Numbered from the stretch's first letter, positions 10,346-18,454 are shown. The stretch: DNA of 22,044 nucleotides from Mesostigma viride (GCA_009746045.1 RPFO01000830.1:1-22044); one strand, 5' to 3'. Numbers and translations are program-made. Notes: generated by a model not told the origin, from the letters alone.

Positions 10346-11190
10346 ATGCCTCAATGCAGATACGTCACCCGCACGGGCCGCTGCCGAAACAGGCCCGCCG
10401 CCGGGTCGCTTTGTCACCGCCACCGTCACGCGCCGGCCCGGCCGCACGTCGTGAGGATGCACGTGGACACCATCGAGTGGGACCCGAGCACGGCGTACTA
10501 CCAGCCGGGCGACGTGGACGAGTACGGGAGACCGATCGAGTTCAATTCGCCCACATACGAAAATTACTATCCCGCAGAGGTCCACAATCGTTACGAGAGG
10601 CCCGTTGTCGAGGACGGCGATCCAGACGTCCCCTCCACGATTCCCGGGATCCGGGCGAGCAGGAGGGATAGAGGCAGGTACGCCGATTTCACCGATTCCA
10701 TCAACGTCGGCAGCCGGAGAAGGGCCGCCGACCGCCTCACGCCGCAAATGGTCATCAACCGATACTTCAACACGCGCCCCGGGGTCTTGAGCTTGCGGCG
10801 ACCAGTGAACGCCCCTCCCCGACAGCCGGCTGCTGGCAGGACCAGACCTCGCGATCAGGACCCCGTTTCTGGGGCGGACCCGTTCAATCCCATAGCGGTG
10901 GAAGACAGCCCGCAGGGGCTCCCGAGCTTGCGGCAACCAGTGAACGCCCCTCCCCGACATGCCAGGACCAGCCCTCGCGATCCGGACCCCTTTTCTGGGG
11001 CGGACCCGTTCAATCCCATAGCGGTGGAAGACAGCCCGCAGGCGGCCGGCACCCTCCCCGGATCCGCCTCCCCGGGGCCCACGCCTACGTACTATCATGG
11101 GAGCGATCCCGAGGATCTCGAGGAGACCGAATCGCCTCTTTACATTCACCCCCCGAGCGACAGCCTGCGCGGCGGAGACGCAGGCGGTAG
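10346..11190 (+). CDS. Protein with N-terminal Cys/His motif and internal duplication; C-terminal end inferred
   Basis: Unknown function. The N-terminus (CRYVTRTGRCRNRP...LCHRH) has a C-x8-C-x9-C-x2-H motif that could bind zinc and is shared by three other proteins in this window (12421 minus, 18455, 21210). The middle is hydrophilic and Arg/Pro/Asp-rich. It contains an internal duplication: two copies of L-R-x-P-V-N-A-P-P-R ... SGADPFNPIAVEDSPQ (about 10789-10917 and 10924-11043). As read, the frame runs to 11395, but the part after about 11155 is plainly antisense to the HNH gene. Adding one C to the C6 run 11149-11154 gives a short basic tail and a stop at 11190. The same change also ends the minus-strand gene at 11146. 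I therefore give 11190 as the likely end (about 281 codons). Confidence 0.68.
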
Positions 11191-11852
11191 AGGCGCAGTC
11201 CGTCGCGCAGGCGCTTTGCGTGGTTGCAGGCGAAGCACAGCAGGGCCGCGTTCCGCCCGCAGTAGCTCCTGTCGGCCGGGTCGCGCCTGTCGAGCGAGGG
11301 GCGGTCCCCCTTCCTGGCGCGGGGTCCGATGTCCAGCGGCTTGCGACACAGGGCGCACCGCGGTCGGCGCAGGAGCGAGCGGTAGAGCGCCGTGACGTGC
11401 GGGGTGCCCAGACACGGCCTGGCCCCGTCGGCCCGCATGCGCGCGTTGGCGTTCCTGGCCATCTTCTCTGCGCGCGCCCACGCGGCGGGGCGCACGCCCG
11501 TCGGCCTGCGGATGGGCGGGGGGCGTATGCCGGAGTCTGCCTTCACGGGCCTGGGCAGGCCGCACCTGCGCGCCCTGTCCCTGGCCTCCACCAGCTCGTC
11601 GAAGAGGGGGGCGAGGGGCAGGCGGGCGCAGGGCCAGCAGGTCCACGCGCCGGGGCGGCCGAACACGGCCGAGCGGTCTCGCAGGGAGATGGGGCTGGCG
11701 CACCTGCTGCACCTGCCCGTCCAGGCCCGGGCGGCCCGGGCGAGGGGCACGGGGCGGAAGGTCCGTCCGGCGCTCGCGGCCACGTAGGCGCTCTGGTCGT
11801 TGTACTTGCGCACGAGCTCGTCCATGGTGTGCTGGCGTCTGTCACGTTCCAT
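11146..11852 (-). CDS. HNH endonuclease-like protein with N-terminal zinc ribbon
   Basis: Predicted DNA nuclease. An N-terminal CxxC...CxxC ribbon has Cys 48, 51, 72 and 75. The C-terminal HNH-type core reads CALCRKP, then PSLDRRDPADRSY, then GRNAALLCFACNHAKR. The core has paired cysteines at 166/169 and 206/209, Asp 188 in the position that starts the metal-binding hairpin, Asn 201 and Asn 210. Such HNH genes are common in giant viruses, as homing or free-standing nucleases. As read, the frame continues to 11085 with a tail GECKEAIRSPRDPRD. If the G6 run (C6 on + at 11149-11154) lacks one base, the protein ends RSGG at 11146, giving 235 codons and little overlap with the convergent gene. The start at 11852 is the first ATG; an in-frame Met lies nine codons later. 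Confidence 0.78.
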
Positions 11853-11881
11853 ACATCAGTATGATGAGGTTATAGTATCGA

Positions 11882-12421
11882 TCACCTCCTCACGCTGCTG
11901 CCCTTAGTCCTGACCTTGCCCCTGCGGATTCCGCGTGGAGCGCCCGCCTCGTGCAGGCGGTACCTGACACGCGGCAGCTCTGGGAAGCTCGTTTGGGGCC
12001 CAACCAGAAGGGTGCCCCCCGCCTGGTACCCGTAGGTGTCTTCTTCGGGCGGAGGAAGTTTGAACGGGCCAGCCGGCCCCCACGAGTGGATCATTTCCGC
12101 CATGCGGTCATTCGCTTCCTGCGCGGTCAACGGCGGCGGCGGCAGTGGCGCGTAGGGTGGGAAGACCCCCGCCGTTCTCGACTGCGGAGGGGGCATCACC
12201 GGGGCGCCGCCCCTGAGGAGCGTCTGCATCTGCGGGGGGGAGGCCGGACGAGGCCTGCGCCGATTCGGCGCGCTGACCGCTTCCTCGCCCCGTTCCCAGG
12301 TGTTCTGGGCCTCGGTGCTGGACGCGCGCACCCTGTGCGCGGCGCACCGACCATGGCAGGCACCTGAGGCGGGGCGGCGGCACCTGAGGCCCTTGGATGT
12401 GAGAGAAGTGCACTTAGTCAT
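11882..12421 (-). CDS. Proline-rich protein with N-terminal Cys/His motif
   Basis: 179 residues, unbroken. It opens MTKCTSLTSKGLRCRRP, part of a C-x9-C-x11-C-x2-H motif also seen at the start of the proteins at 10346, 18455 and 21210; a small zinc-binding fold is likely. The middle is Pro-rich (PPQMQTLLRGGAPVMPPPQ; PLPPPPLTAQEANDRMAEM), and the end is strongly basic (RRGKVRTKGSSVRR). No catalytic motif and no membrane segment are seen. It lies between the HNH gene (29 bases away) and the P-loop gene (38 bases away), all on the minus strand, so the three may be expressed together. Function unknown; DNA or protein binding is a guess from the basic tail. Confidence 0.72.
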   Translation of the reverse strand: MTKCTSLTSKGLRCRRPASGACHGRCAAHRVRASSTEAQNTWERGEEAVSAPNRRRPRPASPPQMQTLLRGGAPVMPPPQSRTAGVFPPYAPLPPPPLTAQEANDRMAEMIHSWGPAGPFKLPPPEEDTYGYQAGGTLLVGPQTSFPELPRVRYRLHEAGAPRGIRRGKVRTKGSSVRR

Positions 12422-12459
12422 GCGAGCGAGTCATGCACGATACGCAGAGATATTTGTGT

Positions 12460-13016
12460 TCATTCCTCCCCGAGGGCGTCGATGAAGCGGGCGATCGCGT
12501 CCTGGGGCACGACCTTGTAGCCCCTGGCCTTCATGTAGTCCCTCCTCTGCTTGTAGTTGCGGACGAAGTCGGGGTAGTTGGAGGGTATGCTCGCGAGGTT
12601 GGCCACGCGGGGGATGTCGATGTCCCTGGGGTCCGCGACCTCGCGCACGTGCCTGCGCAGGTCGTCGGCGCGCGTGACGTACTTGTCCACCTCGCGCAGG
12701 AGCAGGCGGCGGTAGGCGGCGGGGTGGTCCTCGAGGCGGATGAAGAACTTGTGGTTCGCCCTGGGGGCGCGTGAAGGCCGACGAACACGAGCGGGCGGTC
12801 TCGCTCCCTGTCCCTGACGAGCTCTCGTATCATGCGGTTCACGAGGGCTCGCTTGTTGACGGCCCTCTGCCCGTCTCGCTTCCTCTCGTCGGCTATGTCG
12901 TCGGCCTTGGCCCACAGGTCGTCCGTGTCCACGCACTTGGCCTTGATCCTGAGCATGGAGCAGAGGAAGGTCTTGCCCGATCCCGGCACGCCCTCCACGT
13001 GCACGATCGCCGACAT
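12460..13016 (-). CDS. P-loop NTPase, nucleotide-kinase-like, one frame break
   Basis: The N-terminus MSAIVHVEGVPGSGKTFLC carries a perfect Walker A motif (GVPGSGKT) at residues 9-16. An acidic segment (CVDTDDLWAKADDI) and the strand RPLVFVGLH (a likely Walker B-like strand) follow. The size (about 185 codons) and layout resemble small nucleoside/nucleotide kinases or Zeta-type P-loop kinases; substrate unknown. The frame changes at the G5 run 12763-12767 (C5 on the coding strand), where one missing base separates the Walker part from the C-terminal part (NHKFFIRLEDHPAAYRRLLL...FIDALGEE). ATG 13016 is chosen because it directly precedes the Walker strand; an upstream Met at 13109 would add an unlikely leader and cross the divergent promoter. 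Confidence 0.75.
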
Positions 13017-13125
13017 GGGTATATGACGTACGGCACACAAAATTTGATGGTCACTCCCAAAGTAGATCGCCCGGCTTAGTAAACATATATTCGCGGAATA
13101 TAAAAACACACGCGCGTATTATAAC
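13017..13125. promoter_or_regulatory. Divergent A/T-rich promoter region
   Basis: 109 bases separate the divergent starts at 13016 (minus) and 13126 (+). The + side holds TATAAAAA at 13099-13106 and a second A/T box, TATTATAA, at 13117-13124. The minus side holds A/T stretches around 13037-13045. It is the most A/T-rich short segment in this part of the window. Confidence 0.5.
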
Positions 13126-13542
13126 ATGGCGGCAAAGAAAACGCGCACCCCACGACGCGCTCGTACGGTGCACCGCGCACACCGCTCACGAGCCGCTGCA
13201 GTGCTGACGCCGGCCATGGAGCATAATTACAACGCTGCATCGGGGATGCTGGCGTATCGTTTCGGCGGGGCGTTGGAGGCATTGGCGAAGGCGAAGGTGT
13301 CGGCGAAGGGCGATGTCCCCCCTGATCAGTACAGGAGAGATCTCCGGGAGGCCAATGCGGTGGAGCGGAACCTGCAGCGGGCGTGGCTCGTGTCTATGGA
13401 TAAACTGCGCGGACTGAGAGAACGAGGCGCGGGCATACTTTATAGAGGGCCGGACGCCATCGTCGATTGGGTCATGAGAGCCGCCAAGACCGTCGTCACG
13501 CCTGGTAGGCGGGGACTCGCGGGTAAGCGTAAACGTTTCTGA
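13126..13542 (+). CDS. Small basic protein, function unknown
   Basis: 138 residues, unbroken. The N-terminus is very basic (MAAKKTRTPRRARTVHRAH), as is the C-terminus (TPGRRGLAGKRKRF). Between them is a helix-prone stretch (AMEHNYNAASGMLAYRFG, then DQYRRDLREANAVERNLQR). There are no cysteines, no signal peptide and no known motif. Basic ends and a helical middle suit a nucleic-acid-binding or virion core protein, but that is inference only. Two A/T boxes lie upstream (13099-13106, 13117-13124). An AATAAA at 13545-13550 follows the stop immediately and may act as a 3' end signal. Confidence 0.72.
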   Translation: MAAKKTRTPRRARTVHRAHRSRAAAVLTPAMEHNYNAASGMLAYRFGGALEALAKAKVSAKGDVPPDQYRRDLREANAVERNLQRAWLVSMDKLRGLRERGAGILYRGPDAIVDWVMRAAKTVVTPGRRGLAGKRKRF

Positions 13543-13577
13543 TTAATAAAGATCGGTTAGTTGTATACGCGATACGG

Positions 13578-13649
13578 ATGCCTGTCGGCAGATGCACCGG
13601 GTGCAAGGCCGAGAAGTTTTTCTCGTTCGGGAAGGCCAAGTGCAAGTGA
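13578..13649 (+). CDS. 23-codon mini-ORF resembling the C-terminus of the next gene
   Basis: Starting at ATG 13578 the product is RCTGCKAEKFFSFGKAKCK preceded by MPVG. Its end matches the end of the membrane protein at 13689-14210 (RCKAKKIFSIGFAKCK), including the terminal AKCK before the stop, and the DNA is clearly similar as well. It has a CxxC pair. It could be a genuine micro-protein or a duplicated remnant of that gene's tail. There is no frame break in it. Confidence 0.4.
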   Translation: MPVGRCTGCKAEKFFSFGKAKCK

Positions 13650-13688
13650 TCGATATCGGTTTTATAGCTGCGTCTATGGTAGTGCGAC

Positions 13689-14210
13689 ATGCGCGCGTAT
13701 CTGATCGCGACCCTGATACTGGTACTCACCCTCACCCTGTGGCTGGGCCTGCGCGATGCCTCCAAGCCCGACCCGCTGCTGACCGCGCGGCTGCCCGAGT
13801 ACGAGTCCGTGCCGCTCTACCGGTCGGAGGCGATCGAGGCGCTTCTGGAGACGGGCCTGAGCGCGCCCCCTCCCGCGCTGCCGGTGGCGGCGGCGGCGGG
13901 CGGCGAGGACAAGGGCCGCAGGCGGCGGAGGGCCAAGGCGGTGCTGAGGACGGCGCTGGTGGAGGGGCAGAAGGCGGCGTACATCGCGTCCTCCTACCCT
14001 CTGCTGTCGATAGCCGACGGCGTGTCTAGCGTGCTGGGGCTGATGGGGCCGGGGGGCAAGAAGCTGGCCAAGGTGGTGGGCAAACCGGTGAACTTCGCGC
14101 TGAAACACAATCCTATCGGCGCGTTCTTCGGCGCGATATTCAACAAGAAACTGAGCGCGCGGTGCAAGGCCAAGAAGATATTCTCGATTGGTTTCGCCAA
14201 GTGCAAGTAG
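13689..14210 (+). CDS. Membrane-anchored protein with Cys/Lys tail motif
   Basis: 173 residues, unbroken. An N-terminal hydrophobic helix (residues about 4-20, YLIATLILVLTLTLWLGL) is a signal anchor or transmembrane segment. Next comes an acidic/Pro/Ala region and a basic patch (KGRRRRRAKAVL). A second, weaker hydrophobic stretch follows (YIASSYPLLSIADGVSSVLG). The C-terminus ends KKIFSIGFAKCK. I do not recognise the family. In giant viruses small single-anchor proteins with basic tails are often inner-membrane virion proteins; this is inference from layout. The tail motif is duplicated in the mini-ORF at 13578. Confidence 0.72.
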   Translation: MRAYLIATLILVLTLTLWLGLRDASKPDPLLTARLPEYESVPLYRSEAIEALLETGLSAPPPALPVAAAAGGEDKGRRRRRAKAVLRTALVEGQKAAYIASSYPLLSIADGVSSVLGLMGPGGKKLAKVVGKPVNFALKHNPIGAFFGAIFNKKLSARCKAKKIFSIGFAKCK

Positions 14211-14298
14211 TCATAGGCACCTAACCAGAATAACGTCCTTATGAGGTGCGCTTATACTACGCCAACAATTTTGTGTTGCAATACCAATACCAGCGCCG

Positions 14299-15242
14299 AT
14301 GGCCTGCGCCGTGTACTTGGAAGCTAAGGAGGGGACGCCTCCATCTGAAGATATCTTTTGTGGACAGATTCGCAGGACACCTGATGGGCGCGTGGCAGCC
14401 GCCGACATCGTGAAGTGTATCATTTATTTGAGAGAGGACGGGACTTATGCCAGGGAGGCGCTGGGTAACGCCAACCTCACCCTGAAGAGGCTCAGTGACA
14501 AACAATGTCTTGCAGCCAGCAATACAAATAACATGTACACTTTCCCGGGGCGCAATCAACGGCCTACGAGGGTCATGACAGAGGAGGAAGTATACGAGTT
14601 GATCATGCTCCTGCCCGGGGCTCGGGCTACGGCCTTTCGAAGGAACACCTCGAAGTTACTGAAGCACTATTTTCACGCGACGGAAGAGCTGATATCGGAG
14701 CTGTTAGGCCGCTACGAAGCACTCCATGGGCGTGCGTACCAGCCCCCCCTTGCGCGGTCGCAGAGGAGCCTAGAATCAAACAGTGCGAGTCCGTCAAGGC
14801 AGCGGCCGCGGAGATATCCAACACACCCCGCGCTCAAGTTGATGGCAAGGTATATGCCAAGGTGTTCGGCATCCAGAACAAGTCCATTATGAATATGACC
14901 GCGGACGAGTTCAGGCATGTCCAGAACATGAAGAAAGGGGACCTAGTTAGAGACATGTGGACGGAGGAGATGAACAGTGGGGCCTTCTTCATGAACTGCG
15001 TATTCCGGGCGGCAGTGGCAGGCGGTGAGGACCCCGTGGCCGCCATGGAGAGAATTTCTCGGACAATGACCCCCACATTTAGGGGAGTGGGGCTGCACGA
15101 CCAGGCAAGCACAAAACGCCCAAGAGAATTCCTGGTCCATAACAAGGAAATGAGGGAGAGCCGTCACGCCTCTCATTCCACCCTGGAGGTGCCCGGTCAG
15201 CACAGCTTGAAGCGTGTGTTGACGACTAATGGCGATCCCTGA
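14299..15242 (+). CDS. BRO/KilA-N-like DNA-binding protein family, one frame break
   Basis: The N-terminal 130 residues carry a pattern familiar from BRO-type proteins of giant viruses and of algal and oomycete genomes: GRVAAADIVKCII, then LKRLSDKQC, then FPGRNQRPTRVMT, then ELIMLLPGARATAFRRNT followed by LLKHYFHATEEL. Family assignment is from memory of this pattern and is moderate. The C-terminal half (VDGKVYAKVFGIQNKSIMN; RDMWTEEMNSGAFFMNCVFR) I do not recognise. The frame changes at the C7 run 14743-14749, consistent with one missing C; upstream and downstream frames are both clean. Restored length is about 314 codons. Its base composition is visibly less GC-rich than its neighbours, which hints at separate origin. 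Confidence 0.75.
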
Positions 15243-15369
15243 CGCTGATGGCAAAAAAAATCATATTTGCGCGCGAATAAACGATTACATTCATTATACG
15301 AGGCTTTATTTATTTCCAGTTTGATTAATCAGATTGCCCTGAGAACAACAATAGACAAAACAGAGGATC
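15243..15369. terminator. Convergent A/T-rich 3' region with AATAAA on both strands
   Basis: This segment separates the + gene ending at 15242 from the minus gene ending at 15370. It has AATAAA on the + strand at 15276-15281 and overlapping AATAAA copies on the minus strand at about 15305-15314. Their placement just past each stop suggests polyadenylation-type signals. Confidence 0.4.
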
Positions 15370-16587
15370 TCAGCACAGAACGTCGGAGGCCAGCACGATC
15401 GGCCAGCGCTCCTTCCACTCGGCCAGGTCCGCGTCCCGGACGTCGAGACCGCGGCCGTGCACGCTCAACACCGCGTCCCCCGCCTGGCCCTCCCTCGGCG
15501 TGCGCCCGACCACGCGCACCGTCGCCTGGGGGCGCCCATCGGTGACGCGGACGCGGACGTCCTGCTGGGCGGGGACGGTGGGGGAGTCGTCCACCAGCAG
15601 GTCCACCGCCCCCCTCACGGCCGTCACGTCCCCTTCGCCGACCAGGAGGGGCCGGGTGTCCTCCGTGAAGCAGGTGCAGGGGGCCATGCCGCGGCCGTTG
15701 TCCCGGCAGTGCGCGTTGTACCGTTCGTGCACCACCGGGTTGATGAGGTCGACGCCCCCCACGTCCTGGTTGAAGTAGAAGGTCGACACGCTGTCGTGCG
15801 CCCCCATGACGACGGTGCCTCTCGCCGTCGCCATGAAAACGGCCGTGCCGCCTGCGCCGGCTCGCACCTGCGACAGGGCATAGCGAAAGGTGCCCCCCAG
15901 CGCGATGGTCTGGGCCCCGAGGAAGTCTATGCTGCCCCCGCACCTGGCCAGCGCCTGGGTCAGCGGTTGGCGGATCGCGGCGGGGGCCACCGCGTAGGCG
16001 AAGCTCGAGTTGGAGCGCGACACGAGGAGGAGTCGGCACGAGGGGAGCGAGACGCCCTCCGCCGCGCAGACCACCAGGCCGGCCAGGACGGCGTAGTCGA
16101 AGGAGAGCTCCCACCCATCCCTGCGCTTGGCCGCGTCGAGGAGGAAGATGACGACCCCCGGCACCTTCCGCACGAAGGCGGCGAGCCTCCTCCACTCGAC
16201 CAGGTGGGGCATCAGGCCGCAGTCCTCCTCCCGCACAAAGTCGCTGGGGGGCTCCAGCCGCGAGTCGGCATCGTACACTGTCACCCTGAGGACGGGCACG
16301 CCGGCGAAGGAGAGGTCCCCAGGGGTCAGCACCCGGTCCCTCCACACGCGGTGGACAAACCGCCGGTCGGCCTCGTCGGTGGCCCGCGCGTGGTGCTCCC
16401 TGTATGTGGGCCACAGGGCCTCCCAGGCCGCCTTGGAGGTGAGCATCATCAACATGCAGGCCTTCCGGTCCAGCCTGCACATGTGCTTGACGAATACCTC
16501 GAGCAGGTCATCGTCCAGGTCGTCCACCCACGGGATGAACGGGTCGACGGTCCTGCGTCCGGTGCTGGTGCGCAGGAATGCGGGCAT
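15370..16587 (-). CDS. F-box-like domain protein
   Basis: 405 residues, unbroken. Near the N-terminus, WVDDLDDDLLEVFVKHM followed by CMLMMLTSKAAWEALWPTY fits the F-box pattern (LP.dLL..I...L....L......SK.W..L). F-box proteins bring targets to SCF ubiquitin ligases through Skp1 and are frequent in giant viruses. The remainder has alternating strands (VVIFLLDAAKRRDGWELSF; GGTFRYALSQVRAGAGGTA; HGRGLDVRDADLAEWKERW) without a recognised substrate-binding repeat. The start at 16587 is the first ATG and is preceded directly by the ~30-bp repeat array on the 5' side. The F-box call is moderate; the gene itself is sure because it is long, unbroken and codes in the expected GC3-rich manner. Confidence 0.72.
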   Translation of the reverse strand: MPAFLRTSTGRRTVDPFIPWVDDLDDDLLEVFVKHMCRLDRKACMLMMLTSKAAWEALWPTYREHHARATDEADRRFVHRVWRDRVLTPGDLSFAGVPVLRVTVYDADSRLEPPSDFVREEDCGLMPHLVEWRRLAAFVRKVPGVVIFLLDAAKRRDGWELSFDYAVLAGLVVCAAEGVSLPSCRLLLVSRSNSSFAYAVAPAAIRQPLTQALARCGGSIDFLGAQTIALGGTFRYALSQVRAGAGGTAVFMATARGTVVMGAHDSVSTFYFNQDVGGVDLINPVVHERYNAHCRDNGRGMAPCTCFTEDTRPLLVGEGDVTAVRGAVDLLVDDSPTVPAQQDVRVRVTDGRPQATVRVVGRTPREGQAGDAVLSVHGRGLDVRDADLAEWKERWPIVLASDVLC

Positions 16588-16588
16588 G

Positions 16589-16785
16589 GCGTGATAAAAC
16601 GGCCTCTAGGTCGCGCGCCCTGGTGAAAGGAGAATGGCGTCGTACGCCCCGGTAAAACGAGACCCGAAGCCGCGCGCCCCGGTAAAACAATCAAGGCCGA
16701 CGCCCCGCGCGCTGACAAAACAAAGGCCGGCGTCCCACGCCCTGATAAAACAAAGGATCGACGCCCCACGCCTCGGGAGTAAGGC
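16589..16785. repeat. Imperfect ~30-bp tandem array upstream of the F-box-like gene
   Basis: Six recognisable copies of a unit centred on [CG]GTAAAAC or TGATAAAAC occur at about 16593, 16622, 16651, 16681, 16714 and 16744, with a degenerate seventh near 16776. Spacing is 29-33 bases, and GCGCCCC-like text often precedes the core. Period lengths vary, so no single reading frame passes through as a repeated peptide. It ends two bases from the start of the minus-strand gene. Confidence 0.6.
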
Positions 16786-16789
16786 CCTG

Positions 16790-17122
16790 AACGTCGCACG
16801 CCTCGAGGAGACGCAGCGACCCGAGAAGGCGACCAAGAACCGGTTGGGATCGCCTGCCAGGCCAGGTAACCAGGTTTTCAGGTAGGTAACGTCGCCGCTA
16901 ACCGCGAGAGAGCGAGCGAATCGAGTGCGACCCACGTTAAAAAATCTGTCAGCGCGCTCAACCACGGGCCACTTTTCCTTTGCCGAATGCTGGAGTGCCT
17001 ATTTTACCGCTTTACTTTTCCTCTCAGCAATGCACAAGGGACAGATAATGGGCGACAGTTCATTTATTCACGGTGCATCGTAATTGCACGTGTCTATTAA
17101 TGAATCGTAATTGCCCGTGGTG
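16790..17122. other. Intergenic region, no gene seen
   Basis: Mixed composition with A/T patches and no supported ORF. ATCGTAATTGC occurs twice (about 17078 and 17105) shortly before the tandem array. Confidence 0.5.
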
Positions 17123-17532
17123 CCGGTGCCAGTGTACATTTAGTCAGTGGGGGCCGGTGCCAGTGTACATTTAGTCAGTGGGGGCCGGTGCCAGTGTACA
17201 TTTAGTCAGTGGGGGCCGGTGCCAGTGTACATTTAGTCAGTGGGGGCCGGTGCCAGTGTACATTTAGTCAGCGGGGGGCGGTGCCAGTACCTTTTTGGGT
17301 CGGTGACGGTGCCAGTACCTTTTTGGGTCGGTGACGGTGCCAGTACCTTTTTGGGTCGGTGACGGTGCCAGTACCTTTTTGGGTCGGTGACGGTGCCAGT
17401 ACCTTTATTATCGGGGGCCGGTGCCAGTACCTTTCTTGGTCGGTGACGCTGCCATTACCTTTAGTCGGTGGGGACCGGCGCCAGTACCTCATAACTGGTG
17501 GGTGACGGTGACGGTGCCTCATAACCGGTGGG
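17123..17532. repeat. Two-part tandem repeat array (31-bp and 28-bp units)
   Basis: Part 1 has five copies of a 31-bp unit (starting 17123, 17154, 17185, 17216, 17247) containing GTGCCAGTGTACATTTAGTC; the first four are identical by eye. Part 2 has four near-identical copies of a 28-bp unit (17279, 17307, 17335, 17363) containing GTGCCAGTACCTTTTTGGGT. Further degenerate copies run to about 17532. Both units share the core CGGTGCCAGT, so one probably derives from the other. Neither period is a multiple of three, so the array is non-coding. There are no unique spacers, so it is not CRISPR. Confidence 0.9.
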
Positions 17533-17758
17533 CGACTTGTAAAGAAATAAGGAGTGGGCACGCTTGCAAAATGAATAAGTCGACTACGTCGGTGGATGCT
17601 TCTTGAAATCCCGATCGAGCCCGTGGCTGAGAGGCGATAGTCCTCGCTGGTAGACGATTCTCTGTGGCTGCGGAGGGACAGGAAAGGACTGTCGCGATTG
17701 CCCGCGGTCCCGCGTTGGTCGCGTCGTGCATAGAAAAGATCCGGGGCTGCCAGGTACC

Positions 17759-18414
17759 ATGTTTCGAATGATGCCGCCCCCCCGTGGCTGGGACACGTCC
17801 GAGCGACGACCCGAGAAAGTCCCGGGACTGTGGGGAAAGTACCCCCAGTGCCAGTATTGCGGCGACTGGAAGGACCCTTGCACCTTCTTTGGTGGGAAGG
17901 CGCTCTATTGCTCGGAATGCCGCGGATACGAGCTGGAATTTCGAGTGAACGCCCCCTCCCACGCCAAAAACGACGAGGCCTTCTGCAAGATTGCCGAGGA
18001 CCGTGCGGCCGCCCTCCATCTTTCGCTGCTTGGCGCAGCCCCGGGGGTCGTGACACGCGCGCGTGTGACCCCGGCGAACGCGGCAGGGGTGCGGCAGCTC
18101 GCGGAGGGGGTGCAGGCCGGCGGGCGCCCCTGTGTCCGGCCCGTGTACCGCGTGCCCGAGGGGGGGCTCGCGTGTCTTGCGGGGTTTGCATGGAAAAGCA
18201 GTCGCGGCGGGGGTTCCTCCCCGTCCACGCTCCCGTCGGCCAGGGGAAGCGCGCGCCCCCTCCCCACGACCTCCCCATCTGCCTCTGGTGCATGACCGTG
18301 TACCTGCACGACGACGCCATCCCCTCCCGCGGCCAGTGCCCGCTGTGCCTGGCCGAGCGCAGGCCCGCGCCCGAGAGGCTCGCCTTCCCCTTCTTCGAGC
18401 ACGCGGCCGAGTGA
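17759..18414 (+). CDS. RING-like zinc-finger protein, one frame break
   Basis: Probable E3 ubiquitin ligase-type protein. An N-terminal zinc ribbon is visible (CQYCGDWKDPC, then LYCSEC). The C-terminal domain reads CGVCMEKQ, then HAPVGQGKRAPPPHDLPICL with the next residues WCM, then GQCPLC. This is a C2-H2-C4 spacing like a variant RING. The frame changes at the G7 run 18160-18166, where one missing G separates the two parts. In the second frame all four cysteine pairs of the RING line up, which supports the join. The restored length is about 218 codons. ATG 17759 is the first Met; a GTG at 17726 is an alternative. With the F-box-like gene it suggests interference with host ubiquitination. 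Confidence 0.75.
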
Positions 18415-18454
18415 GCCGCGTTTTTTCTCGCTGACGCTAGTGTGAACCGCCGCG

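Noticed and set aside
10313-11149. Minus-strand ORF (278 codons) opposite the gene at 10346
   Set aside because: The + frame has a TATA box, the Cys/His head and an in-frame duplication. The minus frame has no recognisable features.
15457-16626. Plus-strand ORF (389 codons)
   Set aside because: Antisense to the F-box-like gene, with His/Arg/Ala/Gly-rich composition and no motif. The minus frame has an F-box pattern and balanced composition.
17123-17532. CRISPR-like array
   Set aside because: Units are contiguous tandem repeats with no unique spacers, there are no cas genes, and the context is a eukaryotic virus.
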